Source: Eggerthella sp. YY7918
GTDB taxonomy: Bacteria > Actinomycetota > Coriobacteriia > Coriobacteriales > Eggerthellaceae
Length of the DNA stretch: 64,000 nucleotides
Assembly: GCF_000270285.1 (NCBI RefSeq)
Contig: NC_015738.1
Span: 2,480,001-2,544,000, forward strand
Direction: 5' to 3'
The position numbers and the translations under genes are program-made. Under the pieces are notes generated by a model. It saw nothing but the letters and a program-made list of their open reading frames with translations, had not been told where the DNA came from and did not search any database. Every line of letters begins with the position of its first letter. Position 1 is the stretch's first letter. Of the stretch, positions 16,976-26,219 are shown in pieces.

Positions 16976-18694
16976 TTATGAAGTGAGCTCCTTGCCGAGC
17001 AGGTATCCGAATGTGACAGCTCTACCGTGGCTATTACCAGGAATGACCAGCGGATAATCAACCGCGTACAATCCTCCTGACACATTACCGACCGCATAAA
17101 GACCTTCGATAGGCTTATCATCCTCATTCAAAACCTGAGAATTGGTATTAATCAGCAAACCACCTGGTGCCACCATACGACACGGACCATATTTTGCTGC
17201 ATAAAAGGGAGGCGTATTCAATTCGAACAGCAATTCGGAACGCTTGCCAAAATCGGTATCCTTACCGGCTACACACAACTCGTTATAGCGTTTGATTTCA
17301 GCCAAAAAGTCTTCCTTAATAAAGTTCGGCTCTTCTTTTGCAATAAGATCAGCAAGCTCTTCAAATGTGTCAGCCTGTTTAACCATGCCGTTTTCCAGCC
17401 CTGCATCCAAAAAACCTTGATCGTTCTCAGGCGACCATTCTTGCCCATAGGTATGTCCCGAACCCTCCCAGAACATTCCACCACCAATGTCTACTGTTTG
17501 CGGGATCTGATTGAGCCAATTCGCATCAAAAATGGTCCACCCATGATCAGCATTTCCTTCGGTAGTGAGAGCACCAAGCGATTTACCCTGGCTCCAGGTA
17601 TCTTCGTTCATATAGCGATGTCCCAAAGTATTTACAAACATGAAAAAGTGGCTAATGCGCGTGTAGCCTTGCGGATGAATCATGGGTGAAAAAGGCGCAT
17701 CCTCCATCTTTGCACCAATCCACATTCCCATTTTTTGTCCGTCGCCGGTATTTGCACCGAGCGGAACATACTGTGTTTGTTGACAACGAACCATCAGTGG
17801 GCTGTAGCGCTCGCACATCTCGTCATCGCCGCCGATGTCGCCCGTGGCCAGAATGACACCTTTTGATCCAATGTATTTCTTATATACGTCGCCCTCTCGC
17901 GTGATAACACCTGTAACTTTATCAGCCTCTTTAACAAGTTGCTGCGCTGGCGCGTTAAACACGAACTGAGCGCCAGCCGAAAGAGCATCGTCGCACAAGC
18001 TAAAAATAACGCATTCGGATACGCTCAAATCACCATCTCCACGAATTGTTAAAATATCAGGAGAGGTAGCACTGCCGAGTGCCTCTTCTCCTGGAATAAA
18101 CAGCATCGTCCCTCGATATTCTTCATACATGGAACCTTTATATACTGCGTCAATGAGAAGCGGCATGCATTCGTGACTTTCGACTTTATCGATTGCCCAA
18201 TCCATCGCTTCACCGGAGTTTTCCAAGAATTTCCAGACAAGCGGCTCCTTACAACGACTATTGCATTGGGCAATCCAAGCTTTGGCAACTTCGGCTATAT
18301 CATTCTCTACGCCAGCCGAACGCCAACGGCTGTTATTGAGCGATCCATAGTGACCTCCACGGAATGAATAGGTGCCGTTCTTCTCTAGCACGAGCACGTC
18401 TGCTCCGTTTTCAGCAAGAGCACATGCCGTGGCTACGCCCGCAATGCCAGCGCCAACAATAATGAATTCATGCTCGATAGTTTCGGCAATATCAGAGTCC
18501 GGAATGGCATCGGGAATAGTCTCCCAACTCCAGGAACCTGAACCGGAATCTGTATCTGATGAACTCTCTGCTTTCACAGGCGCTGAAGGATTGCACCCAA
18601 TAAGGGTACCAGCCGTTGCAGCACTTATGGCAGCCACGCCACCAATTTTGAACAATCCGCGTCGGCTTATAGTATGCTTCATTCCATCTTTCAT
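16976..18694 (-). CDS. FAD-dependent fumarate-reductase-type flavoprotein (Tat lipoprotein)
   Basis: 572 aa. A Tat motif (SRRGLFKIGG) and lipobox Cys34 (GTLIGC) predict export and lipid anchoring. The FAD_binding_2 domain starts with IIVGAGIAG at residues 78-86 and ends with NSHGRAVTFG, typical of this family. Unlike the flavoproteins at 13290 and 33055 it has no FMN_bind domain, only a short Ser/Gly linker after the lipobox, so it may receive electrons differently. AAGGAG precedes the ATG at 18694. Base composition is clearly AT-richer than surrounding housekeeping genes. It is divergent from a frameshifted LuxR regulator. Confidence 0.88.
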   Translation of the reverse strand: MKDGMKHTISRRGLFKIGGVAAISAATAGTLIGCNPSAPVKAESSSDTDSGSGSWSWETIPDAIPDSDIAETIEHEFIIVGAGIAGVATACALAENGADVLVLEKNGTYSFRGGHYGSLNNSRWRSAGVENDIAEVAKAWIAQCNSRCKEPLVWKFLENSGEAMDWAIDKVESHECMPLLIDAVYKGSMYEEYRGTMLFIPGEEALGSATSPDILTIRGDGDLSVSECVIFSLCDDALSAGAQFVFNAPAQQLVKEADKVTGVITREGDVYKKYIGSKGVILATGDIGGDDEMCERYSPLMVRCQQTQYVPLGANTGDGQKMGMWIGAKMEDAPFSPMIHPQGYTRISHFFMFVNTLGHRYMNEDTWSQGKSLGALTTEGNADHGWTIFDANWLNQIPQTVDIGGGMFWEGSGHTYGQEWSPENDQGFLDAGLENGMVKQADTFEELADLIAKEEPNFIKEDFLAEIKRYNELCVAGKDTDFGKRSELLFELNTPPFYAAKYGPCRMVAPGGLLINTNSQVLNEDDKPIEGLYAVGNVSGGLYAVDYPLVIPGNSHGRAVTFGYLLGKELTS

Positions 18695-18883
18695 CCCCGC
18701 ACTCCTTACCAAGCGTTGTTGTAAGCTGCGATATAATGCGCAGCAGCGAAAAAGGCCTTCGCATGATGGAGATGGTATCCATTTCGCAAGCTCAAGCCAT
18801 CAGGCGGTACGGATGAATACTGGCTGATCGATACCTATATCATCCGCAGAGGGTGAGGGTGATAGAGGTATAGGGAGAATTTT

Positions 18884-20367
18884 TTGAACTCAGCAGGCGC
18901 CAAATATCTAAAACTACAGCGTTATGTAGTTATTGCTATAGGCTGTTATTGGGCTTGGATTCAATCGCTCTTTTTTAATACGGCGTTCTCCTCTAACACA
19001 CCTGAAGCTACTACCGTATTCTTATGTAATGTCGGCGCGCATTTTTTTAGCCTCATTCTGTTTGCTATAGGTACAAAACGTTTTGCACCTTACATAGAAC
19101 GCCGAACTTTAGTCATCACGTCGACTGTTGTTGTATGCGTCGCTTCGATCGTTATTTACGTCGGCGCTACAATGAATTTTTTATATGCTGAAGCTATTGG
19201 CAGCTTGTTGGCAGGTTCGGGTTCAGCAGTATTCCTTGTTCTATGGGGTGAGGCATACGCACATATCCCCAATCAAAACACGCGGAAAACCACTATTGCT
19301 CTATCAGTTCTCGTTGCATTTATGCTTTTTGTTATTATTGCTAACCTTCCGGAAATCCTACAGGTTGTCGCTATAGCTTTTGCCCCCATCGTTTGCGTCA
19401 TGGCCGCCACTTCCGCTTATAACCTTCCCGTCCAAACAGGTACCCAAAAAGATACTAATCCTAGAAACATTAAAGCCGAGAGAACGAAGTCAGTACCCAG
19501 CTGGATACGACTACTTGCGTGTACCTTCCTTTTTTCAATTCCCATGGCTTACTTCAAGACAGGCACCCAAGGCAGCAACGAGACGGCATCGCTTGCCGTT
19601 GTATTACTTGTATTGGCGCTCATATTCATAATTGATTACTTCGTGAGAACTAAACATAGTCTTACCATTTTGCCCCACTTTTTGTATTAACCATCTCCGG
19701 AGGCATGCTTCTTCTACCGTTTCTCACCCAAGAAAACGCCTTCCTAACCGGCGTTCTCATTACCGCTGGAGGCTTTAGTTTTCGGGCGTATTTATATCCT
19801 TTGTGTTTACAGATTACTGAAAAAAGCTATTTGCCACCTGCGTATACTTTTGCAATCGCCACGTGCGCTCTCGATGCGGGGCAAATTACGGGTGCATTAC
19901 TGCGAGATGTCGTAACATCCCTTCCCGAGTCATGGTTCACAAATGTTACCCTTGCCATTGTGTACTTACTCTTTTTGGTTGGGTTTTTGTTCTTCACCCA
20001 ACGTTTTGAGGAAATGAGCACCCACAAAGACGCTTCACACTCAGAACAAGAAATGTTCTCTTCGCAGAAAATATCCGATGGGGTAATTCTTTCATCAGAC
20101 CATACCATTACACATAGTACGACACCTGAAATTCCAAATGTTGTGACCAGTGTTGAACATCAGTGCAGTCTACTAGCCGCATCTTTTTCGCTCACCCCTC
20201 GCGAACAAGAAATCGCAGCATTACTTGTCCGCGGTCGCAGCATTCAGTCCATCGCCGAAGAGGTCACTCTTTCCCAGAACACAATTAAGACTCATGTCAG
20301 CCATATATATCAAAAATGTGACATCCATTCTCGCGAAGAGCTTATCAAGCTTATTGAAAATCTTTAA
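18884..20367 (+). pseudogene. Membrane LuxR-family regulator, frameshifted
   Basis: Two adjacent open frames together make one membrane LuxR regulator of about 494 aa. The first (TTG start at 18884, GGGAG six bases upstream, ending at 19690) carries about eight membrane helices. The second (continuing to 20367) carries the remaining helices and the C-terminal HTH (LTPREQEIAALLVRGRSIQS; SQNTIKTHVSHIYQKCDIHS). The frame changes near 19665-19690, where runs of T, C and T occur; restoring one base gives continuous FVLTISGGMLLLPFL. It is either a real inactivating frameshift or a sequencing slip. An ATG at 19705 could yield a short HTH-containing fragment. It is the divergent partner of the flavoprotein at 16976-18694. 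Confidence 0.8.
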
Positions 20368-20402
20368 AACTAAAAGACCTTGCGAGTTTCGCATACTGAT
20401 TC

Positions 20403-20426
20403 AAAATGAATGGAAAGCTTGCTTTA
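20403..20426. repeat. Right 24-bp direct repeat
   Basis: Same-orientation partner of 16728-16751 with one mismatch. It overlaps the first XRE operator and the -35 region. Confidence 0.75.
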
Positions 20427-20470
20427 CATTTCGGGAAAAGTGCGTATACTGCATGGAAAGTTAACTTTAC
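20412..20470 (+). promoter_or_regulatory. XRE gene promoter with two operator-like palindromes
   Basis: -35 TTTACA (20423-20428), 16-base spacer, -10 TATACT (20445-20450). Two copies of GGAAAG-N4-CTTTAC lie at 20412-20427 and 20455-20470, 43 bases apart (about four turns), overlapping the -35 and lying just past the -10. The second has the perfect core AAAGTTAACTTT. The arrangement suggests autorepression. Confidence 0.7.
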
Positions 20471-20504
20471 ATCAATCGTACCGCGCGGTTGGAGGGAAAA
20501 GACT

Positions 20505-20711
20505 ATGGAGAACCGCTTGGAGGAGCTGCGCCGTGAGCGCGGCATCAAGCAGGAGGATCTGGCACTAGAACTGGGAGTGTCGCGTCAAACCATCAGCTCG
20601 CTTGAAAAGGGACGTTATAACCCCTCTATCCTGCTGGCATTCAAAATTGCGCGACGGTTTAATCTGCAAATTGAAGACGTGTTTATCTATCGAGAGGACG
20701 ATCATGAATAA
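20505..20711 (+). CDS. Small XRE-family regulator
   Basis: 68 aa, a single Cro/CI-type HTH (KQEDLALELGVSRQTISSLE, then NPSILLAFKIARRFN). It is the short type that commonly pairs with a small membrane protein. GGAGG lies nine bases before the ATG at 20505. It overlaps the next gene by 8 bases. Twin palindromes in its promoter are the likely binding sites for itself. Confidence 0.85.
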   Translation: MENRLEELRRERGIKQEDLALELGVSRQTISSLEKGRYNPSILLAFKIARRFNLQIEDVFIYREDDHE

Positions 20712-21138
20712 CTCTGAGAATACCAACCGGAAATCCGGTCTTGTTACCCTGTCAATCGCTGTAGCGCTCACCCTCGTAACGCTTGCGCTTGCGTTTAATG
20801 TAGGTGGTATTGCGAGCCTTGTGCCCACCGCAGCGAAGGCGGTCTGGGGCTTCGCTGGATGTGCCTTTGCGTTGTTCATCTGCAGCGCCGTTGCGCTCGC
20901 GCACAAACCCACGCCGCAGGAGCAAATCGAACAGGCCGACGAACGCAACCAAACTATCGGCAACTTAGCCGCGCGTAAGGCGCTCACTTTCATGAGCGTG
21001 TTTATGCCACTTGTAGCGCTTGTGCTCTATGTGCTTGACCAGGTGTCGCTTGTTGCCATGCTCGTAATCATCGGCATCGAGGTGGTCACCTTTGTAGCTT
21101 ACGCCGTCTACATCGCCCGCCTCCAGCGCACCATGTAA
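20704..21138 (+). CDS. Small membrane protein paired with XRE regulator
   Basis: 144 aa with four hydrophobic segments: about 13-31, 44-66, 96-112 and 116-136. The central hydrophilic stretch (PTPQEQIEQADERNQTIGNLAARKA) resembles the conserved loop of DUF2178-like proteins found beside XRE regulators. Its function is unknown. The start overlaps the regulator's stop region, implying coupled translation. A longer frame beginning at 20602 would overlap most of the regulator and lacks a ribosome site. Confidence 0.75.
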   Translation: MNNSENTNRKSGLVTLSIAVALTLVTLALAFNVGGIASLVPTAAKAVWGFAGCAFALFICSAVALAHKPTPQEQIEQADERNQTIGNLAARKALTFMSVFMPLVALVLYVLDQVSLVAMLVIIGIEVVTFVAYAVYIARLQRTM

Positions 21139-21192
21139 CAAGGAGAACCGTACGGGGAGCTACACCGATAGCGCATGGCTCCCCCTCATTCC

Positions 21193-22614
21193 CTACCCCA
21201 TTCCCAGCCAGATGCGGATGATGGGAACGTAACCTGCCACGAACACGGCAACGATCAGCACGGGCAGGACGAAGCGTACGTAGCTGCGTGCCCAGCGAGG
21301 AAAGCGGGCGCCCTCTCCCGTGTCCGCTTCACGCACGAACGCGTCCCATCCCCAGCCGCGTTTCGTGGTGCAGAACAGCAGAAACACAAGCGCACCCAAC
21401 GGCAGCACGTTGTTGGACATGAGGAAGTCCTCGATGGCTTGGATGTTGCCGATACCCGGCACTTCCGCACCCGCCCACAGGTTGAACCCGAGCACGCACG
21501 GCATCGAAAGCGCCGCCAGCGCCAGACCGTTCACTAGGCACGACTTATGGCGCGACCAGCCCCACTCGTCCATGCCGAAGCTCATGATATTCTCGAACAC
21601 CGCCACCACCGTGGACAGCGCCGCAAAGCTCATGAACAGGAAGAACAGCGTCCCCCACACCTGCCCAAACGGCATCTGCGCAAACACGCTCGGCAGCGTG
21701 ACGAACACAAGCCCGGGCCCGCTGCCCGGCTCCACGCCGAACGCAAAGCACGCCGGGAAAATGATAAGGCCCGCCATGAGCGCGACCAGCGTGTCAAGCC
21801 CCGCAATGCGTACCGCCTCGCCCGTAAGACGGTAGCGTTTATCGATGTAGCTGCCGAAGATAGACATGGACCCCACACCCACCGACACGGTAAAGAATGC
21901 CTGACCCATAGCCGCAAACACAGCATCGGTAAACGTACTCCAACCGCCCGCGAACAGCTTTCCGAAATCAGGCATCAAATAGAAGGCAAGCCCGTCACCC
22001 GCCCCCGGAAGCGTGACTGCGCGCACGACGAGTACGGCCAGCACCGCAAGCAGAGCGACCATCATCACCTTCGTCACGCGCTCCACGCCGTTACGCAAAC
22101 CTGCACGCGTCACCAACACGCCGATGGCCACCACAACCAGCATAAACGCCGTCATTTCAAGCGGGTTTGCCAACATGCCATTAAACATGTCGCCCACTCC
22201 GGCGGCATCCATTCCTTCGAAGGTGCCCGTTGCGCTCATCATCATGAAGATGAGCATCCAGCCAGCCACCGTGGTGTAGAACATCATGAGCAGGAAGTTT
22301 CCTGCCAGTGCCACCCATTTAAAGCGGTGCCACTTTGCCCCCGTCGGCTCCAGCGCATCGAAGCTGCGCGCGACGCCCTTCTGGCTTGCGCGTCCCACGG
22401 CGAGCTCCATCACCAGAATAGGCAGTGCAAACACCACCAGAAATCCCAGATACATAAGCACAAACGCCGCGCCGCCATATTGTCCTGCAATGTAGGGAAA
22501 ACGCCACACGTTTCCCAAACCGATAGCACAACCGGCGCTGATAAGAATAAAACCCAGACGAGAGCCGAATTTCTCGCGCTCGACTGTGTCGCTTTTTGTA
22601 GGCGTTTCTCGCAC
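21193..22614 (-). CDS. Sodium-dependent (NSS/SNF family) transporter
   Basis: About 473 aa from the chosen GTG. The signature SRLGFILISAGCAIGLGNVW starts about 17 residues in, with roughly twelve membrane helices following. NSS proteins import amino acids or related solutes with sodium; the substrate is not predictable here. The frame is open to a TTG at 22707 with no ribosome site, and the GTG at 22614 has only a weak GGGAA upstream. The N terminus is therefore uncertain. It is convergent with the XRE/membrane pair and divergent from apbE. Confidence 0.85.
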   Translation of the reverse strand: MRETPTKSDTVEREKFGSRLGFILISAGCAIGLGNVWRFPYIAGQYGGAAFVLMYLGFLVVFALPILVMELAVGRASQKGVARSFDALEPTGAKWHRFKWVALAGNFLLMMFYTTVAGWMLIFMMMSATGTFEGMDAAGVGDMFNGMLANPLEMTAFMLVVVAIGVLVTRAGLRNGVERVTKVMMVALLAVLAVLVVRAVTLPGAGDGLAFYLMPDFGKLFAGGWSTFTDAVFAAMGQAFFTVSVGVGSMSIFGSYIDKRYRLTGEAVRIAGLDTLVALMAGLIIFPACFAFGVEPGSGPGLVFVTLPSVFAQMPFGQVWGTLFFLFMSFAALSTVVAVFENIMSFGMDEWGWSRHKSCLVNGLALAALSMPCVLGFNLWAGAEVPGIGNIQAIEDFLMSNNVLPLGALVFLLFCTTKRGWGWDAFVREADTGEGARFPRWARSYVRFVLPVLIVAVFVAGYVPIIRIWLGMG

Positions 22615-22831
22615 TGACCGATTCCCGTCATACGACAGCTTCAATAACGCAAGCAGTGTAGCGAAAAAGCACCCAAGAGCCAACGGTCCCGCAGCGGCGT
22701 GCAACAAAAGGTCATGGTCTATTCACCGCGCCGCACCCTAACGCCTGCACCCGCCCCTTACGTATCGTAGTAAGCTAGAATGAGCACGTCCCTTCGAGGA
22801 CGCGAAAGAAGGAAAGGCAGCGCAAACCGCT

Positions 22832-23815
22832 ATGACAGAGCGATCCGATATAGTTCCTCAGGATCCCATCCCCCTTGAGGACGTGTTTGATTTCACAGCA
22901 GCGCATGACGAACACAGCATGCACGTTGCTCAGTTTTATGCGTTCAACACAGAAATCACGCTGCAAGCCTACGGCGAAACAGAGCTTGTACGCGAGGCTT
23001 TTCACGATGCCTGCACCCACTGCCGACGTTACGAGCGACTGTTTTCAAGGACGCTTCCCCACAGCGAAATAAGCACGCTTAATGCGGCAGGCAGTGCGGC
23101 CGTTGCGGTTTCGTCCGATACGTTTGAGCTGCTTCGTGCGAGCATCGCGTACTGCGCACGCTCCCGGGGTCTTTTTGATATCACCATCGGATCGGTCAGT
23201 CGTCTGTGGGATTTCCAATCTGGGATAATGCCTGCTCCTGATGCAATTGCGACAGCGCTGCAACATGTCGACTTCCACTTTCTTGAACTTGACGAGGGGC
23301 CGCAAGGTTACACCGCCCGACTGGCCGACCCAAAAGCCGCAGTTGATGTGGGCGGTGTGGCTAAGGGGTTTATTGCCGACCGCCTTTGCGAACTCCTTCA
23401 AACCCACGGACTCGCGCATTTTCTCCTAAACCTGGGCGGCAACGTGGTGGTACATGGTGGAAAGCCCGATGGAAAACCTTTTTCGGTGGGAATTCGCAAC
23501 CCTAAAGACGCGCAGAAAGTGCTTGGGAGCATCGCTCTTGAAAGCGGCTCGGTCGTCACGAGTGGATTGAGCGAGCGTTTCTTCGTGATCGACGGCGTGC
23601 GCTATTGTCACATCTTGAGCCCACGCACGGGCTACCCCGTAAAAACCGATGCCGAGAGTGCGACCATCGTCGCACCGCTCAGCATCGATTGCGATGGATT
23701 TTCTACCACGCTTTGCGCGCTGGGAATAGAAGCTGGCCTCGAATTTGCCCGAACCTGCCCCGAAATTGCGGCCGCCGTCTTCGTTGATGCCGCTAACCAG
23801 CTCCATATGACATAG
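22832..23815 (+). CDS. apbE: FAD:protein FMN transferase
   Basis: 327 aa. ApbE transfers FMN from FAD onto Ser/Thr of exported FMN_bind domains. Seen are the family features SRLWDFQSG, DVGGVAKGF, LLNLGGNVVVHGGKPDGKPF and the metal/FAD region with DAESATIVAP. No signal peptide or lipobox is evident, so it may act in the cytoplasm or be released differently. The flavoproteins at 13290 and 33055 carry suitable acceptor motifs (TGATTT, TGATIS), making them plausible clients. GGAAAGG precedes the ATG. The gene ends 13 bases from a convergent methyltransferase. Confidence 0.9.
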   Translation: MTERSDIVPQDPIPLEDVFDFTAAHDEHSMHVAQFYAFNTEITLQAYGETELVREAFHDACTHCRRYERLFSRTLPHSEISTLNAAGSAAVAVSSDTFELLRASIAYCARSRGLFDITIGSVSRLWDFQSGIMPAPDAIATALQHVDFHFLELDEGPQGYTARLADPKAAVDVGGVAKGFIADRLCELLQTHGLAHFLLNLGGNVVVHGGKPDGKPFSVGIRNPKDAQKVLGSIALESGSVVTSGLSERFFVIDGVRYCHILSPRTGYPVKTDAESATIVAPLSIDCDGFSTTLCALGIEAGLEFARTCPEIAAAVFVDAANQLHMT

Positions 23816-23828
23816 GCACATGGCGCAA

Positions 23829-24533
23829 TCACACAAAGGCTTGCACAACGACAGCCGAGAAAGCACGACCAGCCAAACCGGATGCGGCATCCGCCCCCTC
23901 GGGCGATACGGAACGCGCCGTGCCGGCTTCTACCCGATGAAAACCAGCCGCGCGTGCGGCGGCTTCAAACTCGGCAAGGGTGCTCGCCGCGCCGAATACA
24001 TTGCCTTCGGCGGCAAAAGCCTGTACCTGCTCTACGGGTAGCGACTCATCGGCAAACACACCCGCATGGAAAAGCATGCCGCCCGGAGCCAACACGCGAA
24101 CAATCTCACGCAGACTCCTGTCGCGATCCCACGCCAAATTCAGCACGTTGTTGACCACCACCACATCTAGCGAGTCTTCGCCCAACCCGGCGAGACGCAA
24201 GTCCTCAAACGGCGCGCAGGCGAACTCAGGCGTGGGAGCACCCGGGACTTTGCTGCCCTGTTCGGCACAATAGGCGCGTGCAGCGCAAACACGCTCCTCG
24301 CTGGGATCGACCCCCAGCACCCAGCCTTCAGGCCCCACCCGATCGGCTATTTTGCACGCACCCTTACCGCGACGACACCCCAAGTCAGCCACACGCTTGC
24401 CTGCTAGGTCGTCAGGAAGGGGCAGATCGCAACGCCCACAATAGCGCCCATCGTCAGGCAGAGCACAGTAATACTGCAGCAACTCCTCCAACGTCGGGTC
24501 ATTTGCATCCGCAGCTCTCTTTTCGCTCACCAT
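23829..24533 (-). CDS. SAM-dependent methyltransferase (ArsM-like)
   Basis: 234 aa, class I methyltransferase fold. Motif I VADLGCRRGKG, then VLGVDPSEERV and VVNNVLNLAWD. The N-terminal part with clustered cysteines (YYCALPDDGRYCGRC) recalls arsenite methyltransferases, but the catalytic Cys pattern cannot be confirmed and the substrate is open. GGAGG precedes the ATG at 24533; longer frames run into the aminopeptidase gene. It follows the aminopeptidase on the same strand by 31 bases. Confidence 0.78.
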   Translation of the reverse strand: MVSEKRAADANDPTLEELLQYYCALPDDGRYCGRCDLPLPDDLAGKRVADLGCRRGKGACKIADRVGPEGWVLGVDPSEERVCAARAYCAEQGSKVPGAPTPEFACAPFEDLRLAGLGEDSLDVVVVNNVLNLAWDRDRSLREIVRVLAPGGMLFHAGVFADESLPVEQVQAFAAEGNVFGAASTLAEFEAAARAAGFHRVEAGTARSVSPEGADAASGLAGRAFSAVVVQAFV

Positions 24534-24564
24534 GGCCCCTTCCTCCGAACCAAAGCCTTCAAAC

Positions 24565-25971
24565 TTACGCGTTCTGCAAAAACGCTTTGTAGCCTTTGTA
24601 GGCTTCGTAGATGTCGGCCTTGCTTGATACTTCCCAAGGCGAGTGCATCGAGAGCACCGCCACGCCGGAATCGATGACGTCCATGCCGTATTTCGCCGGG
24701 ATATAAGCGATGGTTCCACCGCCGCCTGCATCGACTTTGCCGAGTTCAGCCGTTTGAAACGACACCTCCGCTTCGTCCATAATGCGGCGAATGCGCGCCA
24801 TGTATTCGGCGCTCGCGTCGTTGCTGCCGCTCTTGCCGCGGCTGCCCGTGTACTTGTTGAACACAAGGCCGCGCCCCAAATACGCGGAATTTTTCGCCTC
24901 GAACACGCTCGCATACGCCGGATCAAAGCCCGCCGACACGTCGGACGACAGCATGCTCGATGCCGCAAGAGCACGACGCAGCGGCAAAGCGCCGCCCTCG
25001 CCTGCAAGCTCCATCACCTCAGCCACCGTGTTCTCAAAGAACTGCGAAGCCATACCCGTGGCGCCTACGCTGCCAATCTCTTCCTTGTCTACCAGCACAC
25101 ACAGTGCCGTCTTGGCGGGCGTTTCGTCGCCGAGTGCCAGCTGCGCAATCAGCGACGTATAGGCGCACACGCGGTCATCCTGTCCGTAACCAATCACCAT
25201 GCTTCGATCAAACCCCAGGTCGCGAGCACGTCCCGCAGGCACAACCTCAATCTCCGCCGATAGAAAATCCTCTTCGGCTATGTCGTATTTATCGGCCAAG
25301 AGCTTGAGCGCGTAGGCCTTTACCGGCTCTTTCTCTTCGCCGCCATCCTCCGATTTGTCTACCACCAACGGACGATTGCCCATGAGAATGTCCAGATCTT
25401 CGCCCTCGATAACCTCTGACGCCTTTTTACCCATCTGCTTGTTAGCCAGATGAATAAGCAGATCAGTCACGCAAAACACCGGATCAGACGGATCGTCGCC
25501 CACCTGTACATCCACAACCGTGCCATCCTTTTTTACAACCACGCCATGCAACGCAAGCGGCAGCGTAACCCACTGATAAGCCTTAATGCCACCATAGTAG
25601 TGGGTATCAAGGAGGGCAAGGCCGTTCGCCTCCGCAAAGGGGTTCTGCTTGATGTCGAGACGCGGGCTGTCGATGTGCGCACCGAGGATGTTGAAGCCAT
25701 TCGCCAATGGCTCGCTGCCGATATGTGCAAGAATGAGGGCCTTACCCCGCGCAAGCGCCCACACCTTATCCCCTGCCGCAAGCGCACGGCCTTCGCGTAC
25801 CGCCTCATCAAGAGAGCGATATCCCTGCTCCTCGGCCAGTTTCACCGCTGTAGCAGCACATTCGCGCTCGGTTTTATTCTCCGAAATGAAATTGATATAT
25901 CCTGCTGCCACCTTCTCAAGCGAATCGAGGTCAGCCGCACGGTATTTTTTCCACGCCACTTCATGTTCCAT
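24565..25971 (-). CDS. M18 family aminopeptidase
   Basis: 468 aa, the usual M18 length. Zinc and catalytic motifs are visible: GAHIDSPRLD, DKEEIGS and MHSPWE near the C terminus. M18 enzymes are cytosolic dodecameric aminopeptidases that favour acidic or neutral N-terminal residues. AAAGGA precedes the ATG at 25971; the frame extends to 26016 without support. It heads a two-gene unit with the methyltransferase. Confidence 0.9.
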   Translation of the reverse strand: MEHEVAWKKYRAADLDSLEKVAAGYINFISENKTERECAATAVKLAEEQGYRSLDEAVREGRALAAGDKVWALARGKALILAHIGSEPLANGFNILGAHIDSPRLDIKQNPFAEANGLALLDTHYYGGIKAYQWVTLPLALHGVVVKKDGTVVDVQVGDDPSDPVFCVTDLLIHLANKQMGKKASEVIEGEDLDILMGNRPLVVDKSEDGGEEKEPVKAYALKLLADKYDIAEEDFLSAEIEVVPAGRARDLGFDRSMVIGYGQDDRVCAYTSLIAQLALGDETPAKTALCVLVDKEEIGSVGATGMASQFFENTVAEVMELAGEGGALPLRRALAASSMLSSDVSAGFDPAYASVFEAKNSAYLGRGLVFNKYTGSRGKSGSNDASAEYMARIRRIMDEAEVSFQTAELGKVDAGGGGTIAYIPAKYGMDVIDSGVAVLSMHSPWEVSSKADIYEAYKGYKAFLQNA

Positions 25972-26219
25972 GTAAAAAATCCTTTCACGTATACGATTAT
26001 CGCAGTTTAGTTTCACGGTTCATTATGCACCATTTCGCAACTACCCAAAAACATAGCTATACAGACAGGTTAAAAATGAAAAGTAACCGTTTGGTAAAGT
26101 CGGTGAAGTTTGGGGATTCTCACTCTACTTGTGGCAGGAAAATTTACCATAGGTAACAAGACATCAACTTTCGCGTAACGAACACCTCTCGTTCCGCGGG
26201 GGCACCGAAAGGCGCATCC

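Noticed and set aside
16771-16986. 71-codon frame as a small protein gene
   Set aside because: Spans a terminator hairpin, has no ribosome site and lies in an AT-rich intergenic region.
21547-22617. 356-codon plus-strand open frame
   Set aside because: Antisense to the NSS transporter; His/Arg/Gln-rich composition typical of a reverse-strand shadow.
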